The notes below the pieces were generated by a model that saw only the letters and a program-made list of their open reading frames with translations, was not told the DNA's origin and made no database searches. Shown piece by piece: positions 43,634 to 52,080 of a stretch of DNA of 64,000 bases (positions within the stretch are counted from its first letter, which is position 1; every line of letters begins with the position of its first letter). The translations under genes and the position numbers were made by a program. Source of the stretch: Nocardioides limicola (GTDB lineage: Bacteria > Actinomycetota > Actinomycetes > Propionibacteriales > Nocardioidaceae); the NCBI RefSeq assembly GCF_016827675.1, contig NZ_JAERJA010000001.1, positions 709,402-773,401 on the forward strand, given 5' to 3'.

Positions 43634-44431
43634 TCAGGGGTGCTGGCTGCTCACGGAGATGACCTCGCCGGTCAGGTACGACGAGTAGTCACTCGCCAGG
43701 AAGACCATCACATTGGCGACCTCCCACGGTTCGGCGGCCCGGCCGAACGCCTCCTTGGAGGTCAGTTCGGCCAGCAGGTCGTCACTGGTGACCTTGGCCA
43801 GGAAGGGGTGCATCGCCAGGCTCGGCGACACCGCATTGACCCTGATCCGGTGCTCGGCCAGGTCGAGTGCCGAGCACCGGGTCAGCGCCATCACACCGGC
43901 CTTGGCCGCGGCGTAGTGGGCCTGTCCGGCCTGGGCACGCCAGCCGATCACCGAGGCGTTGTTGACGATCACCCCGCCGTTGCCGGCCGCGGCCATCCGC
44001 CGCCCGGCCGCCCGGATGCAGCGGAAGGTGCCGGTGAGGGTGATGTCGAGGACCTTGCTCCACTGGTCGTCGGTCATCTCCAGGACGCTCACCTCGCCGC
44101 CCAGGCCGGCGTTGTTGATCATGATGTCCACCCCGCCTGCTGCTTCGGCGAGGTCGAGCAGCGCGGTCACCTGGTCGTCGTCGGTAACGTCGCAGACCAG
44201 GCTGCTGACCCGGTCGGCGCCGAACTCGGCGGCCAGGGCCTCCTCGGCCTCGGCGAGGCGCCGGGCGTGGGTGTCGCTGACCACCACATGCGCGGCCCCC
44301 TCCTCCAGGCAGCGGCGCACCACGGCGGCACCGATGCCGGCTCCGGCGGCGGCGGTGACCACCACCACCTTGCCGCGGAGCAGGTCGTGGCCGGGCACGT
44401 ACGCGGGCACGGCAGTGGGAGAAGTCGTCAC
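43634..44431 (-). CDS. ipdF: Steroid C/D-ring short-chain dehydrogenase, IpdF-like
   Basis: 265 residues from a GTG that overlaps the fadE30 stop codon (GTGA). SDR motifs: TAAAGAGIGAAV, NNAGLGGEVSV, NNASVIGWRAQAG and YAAAKAG. It matches Mtb IpdF, the dehydrogenase acting on 5-OH-HIP-CoA side-chain intermediates, with the identical end SSYLTGEVISVS. Regulated with fadE30 by KstR2. Confidence 0.92.
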   Translation of the reverse strand: MTTSPTAVPAYVPGHDLLRGKVVVVTAAAGAGIGAAVVRRCLEEGAAHVVVSDTHARRLAEAEEALAAEFGADRVSSLVCDVTDDDQVTALLDLAEAAGGVDIMINNAGLGGEVSVLEMTDDQWSKVLDITLTGTFRCIRAAGRRMAAAGNGGVIVNNASVIGWRAQAGQAHYAAAKAGVMALTRCSALDLAEHRIRVNAVSPSLAMHPFLAKVTSDDLLAELTSKEAFGRAAEPWEVANVMVFLASDYSSYLTGEVISVSSQHP

Positions 44432-45624
44432 AGGGTCCCCTTGGGTTCGGGTGGCAGGCCGAGCACCCGCTCGGCCAGGATGTTGCGCTGGATCTCGTCG
44501 GAGCCGCCGTAGATGGTGTCGGCCCGGCTGAACAGGAAGAGCCGCTGCCACTGGTCGAGTTCCCCGTCGTCACCGGCGGTGAGCCCGTCGGGGCCGGCCA
44601 CGTCCATGGCCAGTTCGCCGAGCTGTTGATGCCAGTTCGCCCAGACCAGTTTGGCGATCGAGGCCGCTCCCCCTCCGGAGGCGGAGTCGCCGCCGTGCTC
44701 GGCCAGGGACAGGCCGCGCAGCGCGTTGAGCCGCATCACCGTGAGGGTGGCCTTGGCTGCGGCGAGTCGGTCGGCGATCACCGGGTCGTCGATCCGCCCG
44801 GTGCGGCGGGCCAGGTCCACGACGCTGTCGAGTTCGCGCTCGAAGCCGACCTGCTGACCGATCGTGGAGACCCCGCGCTCGAAGCCGAGCAGGCCCATCG
44901 CCACTCCCCAGCCGGCGCCGACCTCGCCGACGACCAGGTCGGCATCGGTGCGGGCGGCGGTGAAGAAGACCTCGTTGAACTCCGACCCTCCGGTGAGCTG
45001 CTCGATCGGGCGCACCTCCACCCCGGGCTGGGCCAGCGGCACCAGCAGGAAGGAGAGGCCGCGGTGGCGTTGCGAGTCCGGGTCGGTGCGGGCGATCACG
45101 AAGCACCAGTCGGAGTACTGGGCCAGCGACGTCCAGACCTTCTGGCCGTCGATCACCCACGAGCCGTCGACCAGTCGGGCCCGGGTGCGCACGTTCGCGA
45201 GGTCCGAGCCGGCCTCGGGTTCGGAGTAGCCCTGGCACCAGAGCTCCTGGACGGCAAGGATGCCGGGCAGGAAGCGTTGCTGCTGGGCGGGGGTGCCGAA
45301 GGCGATCAGGGTGGGTCCGAGCAGTTCCTCACCGAGGTGGTTGACCTTGACGGGGGCGTCAGCGCGCGCGTACTCCTCGTGGAAGATCACCTGCTGGTGC
45401 AGCGACAGCCCACGGCCGCCGTGCTCGACCGGCCAGCCGAGCCCGGTCCAGCCCTGGTCGGCCAGGTAGCGGTTCCAGGCCAGCCGCTCGTCGTACGCCT
45501 CGTGGTCGCGGCCGGGACCACCCAGGCCACGCAACGCCCCCCACTCCCCGGCCAGGGAGTCGCGGAGGAACTCGCGCACCTCGACGCGGAACGCCTCGTC
45601 GGCGGCGGAGTGGCTCAGATCCAT
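44428..45624 (-). CDS. fadE30: Acyl-CoA dehydrogenase FadE30
   Basis: 398 residues. Flavin motifs are complete: WCQGYSEPEAGSDLANVRT, IDGQKVWTSLAQYSDWCF and IYGGSDEIQRNILAERVLGLP. It agrees with Mtb FadE30, which introduces unsaturation into the 5-OH-HIP-CoA propanoate side chain. First gene of the KstR2 operon; the palindromic box is immediately upstream (9 bp). Confidence 0.92.
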   Translation of the reverse strand: MDLSHSAADEAFRVEVREFLRDSLAGEWGALRGLGGPGRDHEAYDERLAWNRYLADQGWTGLGWPVEHGGRGLSLHQQVIFHEEYARADAPVKVNHLGEELLGPTLIAFGTPAQQQRFLPGILAVQELWCQGYSEPEAGSDLANVRTRARLVDGSWVIDGQKVWTSLAQYSDWCFVIARTDPDSQRHRGLSFLLVPLAQPGVEVRPIEQLTGGSEFNEVFFTAARTDADLVVGEVGAGWGVAMGLLGFERGVSTIGQQVGFERELDSVVDLARRTGRIDDPVIADRLAAAKATLTVMRLNALRGLSLAEHGGDSASGGGAASIAKLVWANWHQQLGELAMDVAGPDGLTAGDDGELDQWQRLFLFSRADTIYGGSDEIQRNILAERVLGLPPEPKGTL

Positions 45625-45632
45625 ACCATCAC

Positions 45633-45656
45633 CCTACCAAGCACTTGCTTGGTAGG
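45633..45656. promoter_or_regulatory. KstR2 operator
   Basis: An 11-bp-arm palindrome with a 2-bp centre: CCTACCAAGCA at 45633-45643 and TGCTTGGTAGG at 45646-45656. It contains the KstR2 consensus AnCAAGnnCTTGnT exactly (ACCAAGCACTTGCT). It is 9 bp from the fadE30 ATG and 28 bp from the yaaA start on the opposite strand. Confidence 0.92.
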
Positions 45657-45683
45657 GCTAGCGCGTCCGCTACGGTGGCGCCC

Positions 45684-46460
45684 GTGCTGATCCTGTTGCC
45701 GCCCAGCGAGGGCAAGTCCACGCCGACCCGGGGGCGACCCCTCGACCTGGACACGCTGGCCCATCCCGAGCTCACCGAGGGCCGCGCCGCAGTGCTCGAC
45801 GCGTTGGTGACGGCCGCCCGCACCCTCCCCGAGGAGGAGGCCGCGGCGATGCTCGGCGTAGGCGTCACCCAGGCCGACCTGGTGCACCGCAACCGCGAAC
45901 TCCTCGGCGCAGCCACCGGCCGCGCCGACCGGATCTACACCGGCGTCCTCTTCGATGCCTTGGACCTGCCCGGCCTCCCGACCGCCGCTAAGCGCCGCGC
46001 CGCTACCCGGGTCGCGATCACCTCGGCACTGTTCGGGCTGGTCCGCCCCGGGGACCGGATCCCGGCCTACCGACTCTCCGGTGACGTCACCCTGCCCGGC
46101 CTCGGCCCGGTGGCCGGTCACTGGCGCCGACATCTGCCCACCGTTCTCGAGTCCGGCCGCGGCCTGCTGGTCGACCTCCGCTCCACGGCGTACGCCGCGT
46201 TCTGGCGGCCGCCCGTTGCGCACGCCGACCGGGTGGTCACCGTCCGGGTGCTTCACGAGCACAACGGCACCCGCAAGGTGGTCAGCCATTTCAACAAGGC
46301 CACCAAGGGACGGATCACCCGCGATCTGCTGACCGCCGGCCAGGATGCCCGGACCCCGGCCGCGTTGGCGGACCTGCTGACCGGGTTGGGCTGGAACGTC
46401 GAATCGGGCCCGGCAACGAAGGCCGGCACCCGGCTCGATGTGGTGGTCGGCGCGGTCTGA
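45684..46460 (+). CDS. yaaA: YaaA/DUF328 peroxide-stress protein
   Basis: 258 residues from GTG 45684. It opens LILLPPSEGKS and contains RIYTGVLFDAL, FGLVRPGDRIPAYRLSG, DLRSTAYAAFW and HFNKATKGR, the family blocks. In E. coli YaaA protects against peroxide by limiting free iron. It is unrelated to steroids but shares its spacer with a KstR2 operator, so it may be read through or co-repressed. Confidence 0.9.
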   Translation: MLILLPPSEGKSTPTRGRPLDLDTLAHPELTEGRAAVLDALVTAARTLPEEEAAAMLGVGVTQADLVHRNRELLGAATGRADRIYTGVLFDALDLPGLPTAAKRRAATRVAITSALFGLVRPGDRIPAYRLSGDVTLPGLGPVAGHWRRHLPTVLESGRGLLVDLRSTAYAAFWRPPVAHADRVVTVRVLHEHNGTRKVVSHFNKATKGRITRDLLTAGQDARTPAALADLLTGLGWNVESGPATKAGTRLDVVVGAV

Positions 46461-46477
46461 CACGACCAGGGGGGTGC

Positions 46478-47107
46478 TCAGGGGCCTGCGTTCAACAGCC
46501 GCAGCACCGGGTGCAGGCCACGCTCGGGGTCGTCGTGATAGGCGATCTCGGTGAGCGAGGCGGGGGCAAGTTCGGTGCGGTAGACCGACTCCAACGGCGC
46601 CCCGACGGCATGGGTCACCAGGGTCTTGATCGGGGTCACGTGGCTCACCACGAGGACGGTGCCGCCGGCGTGCTCGGCCAGCAGCCGGTCCCGGGCCGCC
46701 AGCACCCGTGCCTCCACCTGACGTAGCGACTCGCCGCCACCGGGCCCGTGGTCGAGGGAGCCGAACCAGGCCTGCATGTCATCGGCGTACTGCTCACTCA
46801 CCTCGGCGAAGGTGAGCCCCTCCCAGACGCCGAACTCCATCTCCGCCATCCCGGGCTCGCTGACCACCGGGTCGATGCCGAGCGTCTCGGCGACGATCGC
46901 CGCGGTCTCCGCGGTGCGCAGCACGGGCGAGGTCACCACCACCGTGGGACGGAACCGCTCGGCCACCCACAGGGCGGTGCGGTGCACCTGCTCGCGACCC
47001 TCGTCGCTGAGTCCGGGGTTGCGGCCGCCGAGCCCGCCGGAGAAGCGCTTCTGGGCCGTGTGCGGAGTGACTCCGTGGCGGACCAGGAGCAGGGTGGTGG
47101 TGCTCAC
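46478..47107 (-). CDS. Histidine phosphatase superfamily protein
   Basis: 209 residues from a GTG. The motif LLLVRHGVTPHTAQ and the second His in LVVSHVTPIK define the branch. In mycobacteria the corresponding gene is fused to RNase HI (Rv2228c); here the RNase HI domain is absent and only the phosphatase remains. Substrate unknown. It is the third gene of the Nif3-zinc ribbon-phosphatase operon. Confidence 0.88.
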   Translation of the reverse strand: MSTTTLLLVRHGVTPHTAQKRFSGGLGGRNPGLSDEGREQVHRTALWVAERFRPTVVVTSPVLRTAETAAIVAETLGIDPVVSEPGMAEMEFGVWEGLTFAEVSEQYADDMQAWFGSLDHGPGGGESLRQVEARVLAARDRLLAEHAGGTVLVVSHVTPIKTLVTHAVGAPLESVYRTELAPASLTEIAYHDDPERGLHPVLRLLNAGP

Positions 47108-47847
47108 AGCCCCGACTCGTCAGTGCGGATGAGGATCCGCTGGCACTCCTCGCAACGCAGGACTTCGTCGGCGGGCTTCTGCTTGATCTGAGCCAGCTCG
47201 GCGTTGTCCAGGGTCAGCATGCAGCCCTCACAGCGTCGGGCTCGCAGCATGGCCGCACCGACGCCGCCCTTGGCCGCCCGCAGCCGCTCGTAGAGTGCGA
47301 GCAACTCCGCAGGCATGTCTGCGATCAGGCCGGTCCGGTCCGAGACCTGGTCGGCCAACTGCTGCTCCAGCACGCCTGCCTTCTCGTCCCGGGACTTGGC
47401 CAGGGACTCAAGCTCGACGTCGATGTTGGTCACCCGTGCCGTCAACTCGGTGAGCTCGGCCTGCGCGTCCTCCACCTGCTGCATCACCTCGAGTTCGTCG
47501 TCCTCGAGCTTGGCGATCCGACGCTCCAGCGAGACCATCTCGTGCTGCATCCGCTCGATGTCGGCGGGCTTGGTGACCTGGCCCGCTTCGAGCCGCTGCT
47601 GGTCACGGGTACGCCGCGCCTTGACCTGCTCCACCTCGGCGTCGACCTGGCGTTGTTCGACGCTGAGGTCGTCGACCTTGATCCGCACGTCCCTGGTCGC
47701 GTTGTCGAGTTCGGTGCGCTCGGCGGTCAACTCGGCGATCCGCGCCAACTCGGGGAGGTTCGCCAACTGGTGTCGCAGCTGGTCCGCCTTCGCGTCCGCT
47801 GTCTGGACGTCAAGCAGCGTGAGCTGGGCGACGGGGTCGGCTTTCAC
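47104..47847 (-). CDS. Zinc-ribbon coiled-coil protein, Rv2229c/CdsZ-like
   Basis: 247 residues from GTG 47847, chosen because it overlaps the Nif3 stop (GTGA) and is preceded by AGGAG at spacing 5; a Met upstream at 47874 would overlap by 31 bp. A long coiled coil (about 20-180, e.g. VEQVKARRTRDQQRLEAGQV) precedes a zinc ribbon with CEGC and CEEC pairs. The family (Rv2229c-like) is reported to be DNA-independent and function is debated; it likely binds RNA or ribosomal factors. Confidence 0.87.
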   Translation of the reverse strand: MKADPVAQLTLLDVQTADAKADQLRHQLANLPELARIAELTAERTELDNATRDVRIKVDDLSVEQRQVDAEVEQVKARRTRDQQRLEAGQVTKPADIERMQHEMVSLERRIAKLEDDELEVMQQVEDAQAELTELTARVTNIDVELESLAKSRDEKAGVLEQQLADQVSDRTGLIADMPAELLALYERLRAAKGGVGAAMLRARRCEGCMLTLDNAELAQIKQKPADEVLRCEECQRILIRTDESGL

Positions 47848-48977
47848 AGGTCTCCTCTTGATACGAACTGCCATGGGTCAGTGCGCACCGTGCTGATGCG
47901 GGTGTCCACCGTATCGCCCAGGGCCTCGCGAAGCAGCGACTGGACCACCGGCAACCACGTCGACTCGGCCGCCCAGTGCGCCACGTCGATCAACGCCGGC
48001 CCGCCCTGCTCGACGAACTCCGACGCGACGTGGTGCCGCAGGTCGCTGGTCACGTAGACGTCGACGTCGGCATCGGCCAGCGACGGGAGCAGGAAGTCGC
48101 CGGCGCCACCACAGACCGCGACCCTGCGAACCGGCCGGTCGGGGTCCCCGGCCACCCGGACCCCGGAGGCCGTCGCCGGCAACGCCGCAGCGACCCGGTC
48201 CGCGAACTCGGCCAGGGTCTGCTCCGACACACTGCCGATCCGGCCCGTGCCGGTCGTGCCTGTCGCGGCACGGGACCCGGCGAGCTCGATCACGTCGTGG
48301 GCAGGCTCCTCGTAGGGGTGCGCCGCCCGCATCGCCGCCACCACCGCGTCGCGCCGGTGCCGCGGCATCACCGCCTCCACCCGGACCTCGGCCACCACCT
48401 CGGCCCGGCCGATCTGGCCGATCGCCGGGTCCGCGCCCGGCAATGGGCGGAACCTGCCTTCGCCGGACGCGGTGAAGCTGCACTGGTCGTAGTCGCCGAT
48501 CCGGCCGGCCCCGGCCTCCGCGATCGCCACCCGGACCTTCTCGGCGTGACCTTCGGGAACGAACACCACGATCTTGTCCAGGGCGGTGTCGTCCTCGGCC
48601 ACGATCGGGACCAGATCGGTGAGCCCCAGGGCCGAGGCCATCGCTTCGGAGACCCCGCCGGCGGCCTTGTCGGCGTTGGTGTGCGCGGTCAGCAGCGCGC
48701 AGTCGGCACGCAGCAACGTGCTCAGGGTGCGTCCCTTCGGGGTCACCGGAGCGATCGAGTGCACCGGCTTCAGCAGCAGCGGGTGGTGCACCAGCAGCAG
48801 GTCGGCCCGCCAGGCGGCGGCCTCGTCGGCCACGGCGGGGGCGGGGTCGACGGCGAGCAGGATCCGGCGTACCTCCGCGTCCGGGTCGCCGCTGACCAGT
48901 CCGACGGCATCCCAGTCCTCGGCGGTGGCCGGGGGATACCACTGATGCACCAGCGCGATGACGTCCGCGAGCTTCAT
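47844..48977 (-). CDS. Nif3-like dinuclear metal-centre protein (DUF34, Rv2230c-like)
   Basis: 377 residues. NIF3 landmarks: HHPLLLKPVHSI, RVAVCGGAGDFLLPSL, and DVAHWAAESTWLP. An insertion domain in the middle (VRVAIAEAGAGRIGDYDQCSF) is typical of the longer family members. It is likely a metal-dependent hydrolase or GTP cyclohydrolase-related protein of uncertain function. It heads a three-gene operon with zinc-ribbon and phosphatase genes, in the mycobacterial order. Confidence 0.87.
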   Translation of the reverse strand: MKLADVIALVHQWYPPATAEDWDAVGLVSGDPDAEVRRILLAVDPAPAVADEAAAWRADLLLVHHPLLLKPVHSIAPVTPKGRTLSTLLRADCALLTAHTNADKAAGGVSEAMASALGLTDLVPIVAEDDTALDKIVVFVPEGHAEKVRVAIAEAGAGRIGDYDQCSFTASGEGRFRPLPGADPAIGQIGRAEVVAEVRVEAVMPRHRRDAVVAAMRAAHPYEEPAHDVIELAGSRAATGTTGTGRIGSVSEQTLAEFADRVAAALPATASGVRVAGDPDRPVRRVAVCGGAGDFLLPSLADADVDVYVTSDLRHHVASEFVEQGGPALIDVAHWAAESTWLPVVQSLLREALGDTVDTRISTVRTDPWQFVSRGDL

Positions 48978-49016
48978 GGCCGTCAGGCTACTGCCGCCCG
49001 AGGTCGGCGACGTGGG

Positions 49017-49088
49017 TGGGCGCAGCAGGGATCGAACCTGCGACCACCTCGTTGTAAGCGAGGTGCTCTACCGCTGAGCTATACGCCC
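49017..49088 (-). tRNA. tRNA-Val (anticodon UAC)
   Basis: On the minus strand the sequence folds into a 72-nt cloverleaf: acceptor GGGCGTA pairs with TGCGCCC, the D arm has AGCTCAGC, the anticodon stem CCTCG/CGAGG encloses a loop CTTACAA with anticodon UAC (Val), and the T arm contains GGTTCGATCC. The 3' CCA is not encoded (CCC follows the discriminator). Confidence 0.95.
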
Positions 49089-49364
49089 GTCAGCGGAACA
49101 GAGTAGGCCAGCCGCCGCGCCGGCGCAGCACCGGGACCGGGCATCGGACGGGCTGCCAGCGAACAACCCTTGAAATAAGGCGGAGCCGCCGGCGTCTCGG
49201 GTCACCAGCGGCTCCGGGTCAGCCAGCAGCGCGAACGCCGCCGACCGACGGAGTCAGACCGCCAGAGTCTCGGGTCTCCAGCGATCGACTAGTAGAAGTA
49301 TGCAGGATGAAGTGGCTGAGTCAAAGCGAAACGTGTCAGATCCGTAGAACCTTTTACGTTTTTC
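49089..49364. other. Non-coding spacer between tRNA-Val and ahpE
   Basis: About 276 bp without a supportable gene. It is markedly AT-rich toward its ahpE end (49280-49364, with AGTAGAAG, CTTTTACGTTTTTCTCAG), unlike its surroundings. Since ahpE runs away from it, this patch could be a terminator zone of ahpE and the tRNA. No mobile element or repeat is visible. Confidence 0.6.
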
Positions 49365-49832
49365 TCAGTCAGCGACGGCTGCGCGCAGCTGTCGCAGGTG
49401 CTCATCGAGGTTCCGCCCCTGCGAGGTGGGCTGGTGGACCGCCCAGGTGAGACGGCCCTCGGCGTCGACCACGAACGAGGAACGCCGGGGGCATCCGCGT
49501 CGCTCGTCGAAGACGTCGTAACTGCGGGTGGCCTCACCGTGCGGCCAGAAGTCGGAGAGCAACGGCAGGTTGATCCCGTCCCGGTCCGCGAAGACCCGCA
49601 GCGCATAGACGGGGTCACAGGAGATCCCGAGCACCTCGTGGTCGAAGGTCACGAACTCGGCGAGTCGCTGCCGCAACTCCCCCATCTCACCGGTGCAGAC
49701 CCCGGAGAACGCGAACGGGTAGAACAGGATCAGCACCGCCTTGTTCCCTCGGAAGTCCGACAGGGACACCTGTTGTCCGAACTGGTCGGTCAGGGTGAAG
49801 TCCGGGGCACTGTCCCCGATGGTCAGCGGCAT
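49365..49832 (-). CDS. ahpE: Peroxiredoxin AhpE
   Basis: 155 residues. The peroxidatic Cys C46 lies in FYPFAFSGVCTGEMGEL, and LLSDFWPHGEATRSYDVF agrees with Mtb AhpE. It reduces hydroperoxides and peroxynitrite in the one-Cys manner; a possible second Cys in ERRGCPRRS is notable because Mtb AhpE lacks one there. It lies 7 bp after the stop of the acyl-CoA ligase gene. Confidence 0.92.
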   Translation of the reverse strand: MPLTIGDSAPDFTLTDQFGQQVSLSDFRGNKAVLILFYPFAFSGVCTGEMGELRQRLAEFVTFDHEVLGISCDPVYALRVFADRDGINLPLLSDFWPHGEATRSYDVFDERRGCPRRSSFVVDAEGRLTWAVHQPTSQGRNLDEHLRQLRAAVAD

Positions 49833-49839
49833 CGCTGCA

Positions 49840-51432
49840 TCAGTCCGCCGCCAGGTGTCGCTTGAGGATCTTGCCGGTGGCGTTGCGCGGCAGTTCGTCG
49901 ATGAAGACGAAGTCCCGCGGCACCTTGAAACGGGCGAGGTTGGTCTTCACCCAGTCACGCAGGTCGTCCTCGGTGGGCGCGTCGCCCTCGGTGAGCACCA
50001 CGAATGCGCGCAGCCGCTTGCCGAACTCGTTGTCGTCGACGCCGATCGCGGCCGCCTCGACCACCCCCGGATGCCGGACCAGGCAGTCCTCGACCTCCTT
50101 GGGGAAGACGTTCTCACCGCCGGAGACGATCATCTCGTCATCGCGGCCCTCGACGTAGAGGCGGCCGGCCGAGTCGAAGCGACCCACGTCGCCCGACGAC
50201 ATCAGACCGTCGATCATCTCCTTGCTGCCGCCGCCGGTGTAGCCCTCGAAGAGCAGCCCGTTGCCGACGAAGATCCGGCCGGTCTGACCCGGCGGCACTT
50301 CCCGCCCGTGGTCGTCGAAGATGCGCACCACGGTGGCATGCGGTGGCCGACCCGCCGATCCCGGGGCGAGCCGGATGTCGGTGGGGGTGGCGATGCTCGC
50401 GTAGGCGACCTCGGTGGACCCGTAGATGTTGTAGAGGTTGTCGCCGAACTGATCCATCCAGGCGATCCCCAGGTCACCGGGGAGCGCCGAGCCGGAGGCG
50501 GCGACCACCTTCACCGACGACAGGTCATAGGAGTCCAGGGTCTGCTGCGGCAACTGCAGGGCACGTTGCAGCATCACCGGGATCACCACCAGCGAGTCGC
50601 AGCGGTGTTTGGCGGCCGTGGCCAGGAACTCCTCGGGCTCGAATCGGCGACGCAGCACCACCGTGGAGCCGAGCAGCATCGCCAGCGCCAGGTGCGCGAA
50701 CCCCCAGGTATGGAAGAGCGGCGCGGCGATGTGAGTGCGCCAGCCCGACCTCAGCGGCATCCGACTGAGCAGCGAGACGGCAGCCGGGATGCCGGCCTCC
50801 TTGCGCGGGGCCCCCTTGGGGGTGCCGGTGGTGCCGCTGGTCAGGATGACGATCCGGGTGTGCGAGTCCGGCGGGTCCAGGTCCTCGCGGGAACCGCGGG
50901 CGATCAGACCCTCGAGGGTCTCGTCGTCCACCTCGCCGTCGGTCCAGGCGACCACGCGCTGCACCGCGGGAGCCGCTGCCAGCAGGTCGGTGAACTCCTG
51001 GTCGTGGATCACCACGCTCGGCTTCTCACGCGCCAGTACGTCGACCAGCTGCGGGCCGGCGAAGGCCGTGTTCAGGTAGAGCACGTCGGCGCCGAGCTTG
51101 GAGGCGCCGATCGTGGCGTCCAGGAAGCCGCGATGGTTGCGACACATCACCGCGACGGAGTCACCCTCGCCGACCCCGAGCTTGCGCAGCTCGTGGGCGA
51201 CCGCGTTGCTGCGCTGGTGCAGTTCGCCCCAGGTCAGTTCACCGAGCTCATCGATCAGGCCGACCTGGTCGGGGATCCGCACAGCCAGTGAGGCGAAGCC
51301 GCCTGCCGGACCGGTCCCCCACTTCTTCACGACCTTCACCAGCCGGGTGAGGACCACCGGGGAGTAGGGGCGGATGATGCCGGCCGCGCCGAGGACCTTG
51401 GCGGAGGTGGTGGCGTTCTTCAGTGCGTTCAA
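49840..51432 (-). CDS. Long-chain fatty acid-CoA ligase family protein
   Basis: 530 residues. The adenylation motif LTSGTTGTPKGAPRK is present, as are YGSTEVAYASI, the VEGRDDEMIVSGGENVFPKEVED hinge and PRNATGKILKR with the catalytic Lys. It opens with a basic, hydrophobic N-terminus (PVVLTRLVKVVKKWG). It resembles FadD2/FadD12-type ligases and acts on medium- to long-chain fatty acids; it is not clearly sterol-specific. Co-directional with DUF3052 and ahpE. Confidence 0.85.
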   Translation of the reverse strand: MNALKNATTSAKVLGAAGIIRPYSPVVLTRLVKVVKKWGTGPAGGFASLAVRIPDQVGLIDELGELTWGELHQRSNAVAHELRKLGVGEGDSVAVMCRNHRGFLDATIGASKLGADVLYLNTAFAGPQLVDVLAREKPSVVIHDQEFTDLLAAAPAVQRVVAWTDGEVDDETLEGLIARGSREDLDPPDSHTRIVILTSGTTGTPKGAPRKEAGIPAAVSLLSRMPLRSGWRTHIAAPLFHTWGFAHLALAMLLGSTVVLRRRFEPEEFLATAAKHRCDSLVVIPVMLQRALQLPQQTLDSYDLSSVKVVAASGSALPGDLGIAWMDQFGDNLYNIYGSTEVAYASIATPTDIRLAPGSAGRPPHATVVRIFDDHGREVPPGQTGRIFVGNGLLFEGYTGGGSKEMIDGLMSSGDVGRFDSAGRLYVEGRDDEMIVSGGENVFPKEVEDCLVRHPGVVEAAAIGVDDNEFGKRLRAFVVLTEGDAPTEDDLRDWVKTNLARFKVPRDFVFIDELPRNATGKILKRHLAAD

Positions 51433-51466
51433 GGTGGCTGTGCTCCTGGGTGAGGCGGAGGGGGGG

Positions 51467-51895
51467 TCAGGCTGGAGTCTTGGGCGCGACGAGGCGCGTG
51501 GCGGCCCAGTCCGAGCTCACCGCCACCGTGGTGGTGGTGGCCAGACCAGCGATCGGGGCGGCCTCGGCGATGTCGGCGGCGTCGACGGCCCCCGGGCGGC
51601 CGATCTTGGGGGTGAGGAGCCAGATGGCCCCACCGCCCACCAGATCGGTGAGCGAGTCGACCAGTCCGTCGACGAGATCCCCGTCGCCGTCACGCCACCA
51701 CAACAGCACCGCATCGACCACGTTGCCGTAGTCGCCGTCGACCAGGTCCGCGTCGATGACGTCCTCGATCGCGATCCGCAGGTCGTCGTCGGTGTCGTCG
51801 TCCCATCCGAGCTCTTGGACGACCATCCCGGGCTTGAACCCGAGTCGGCCGGCTGGGTCGGTCCCTACGGAACCGCCACCCACGGTCGCGCTCAA
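51467..51895 (-). CDS. DUF3052 protein
   Basis: 142 residues from TTG 51893-51895, selected because GGAGGAG lies 4 bp before it and the next in-frame GTG is 4 codons later without an RBS. It contains LGFKPGMVVQELGWDDDTDDDLRIAIEDV and DAVLLWWRDGDGDLVDGLVDSL, the family blocks. DUF3052 proteins are acidic, actinobacterial and of unknown function; in Mtb the equivalent (Rv2239c) likewise sits between aceE and ahpE. Divergent from aceE. Confidence 0.85.
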   Translation of the reverse strand: MSATVGGGSVGTDPAGRLGFKPGMVVQELGWDDDTDDDLRIAIEDVIDADLVDGDYGNVVDAVLLWWRDGDGDLVDGLVDSLTDLVGGGAIWLLTPKIGRPGAVDAADIAEAAPIAGLATTTTVAVSSDWAATRLVAPKTPA

Positions 51896-52080
51896 CGTGC
51901 TCCTCCAATTCTCAGCCCGCACTCTCGGCGGGCAGATGTCGTGGTCCGGCTGGACGGATGTGGGAGTAGTCCATCGGAGAACCCGCACCGGCGCAACCCT
52001 CCTGCCCGGATGCCGAAGGGCGAGACGGCTACTCTGCGGTAGATACCACCCCCGGTGTGACACATGCAACGATTGGCGAC

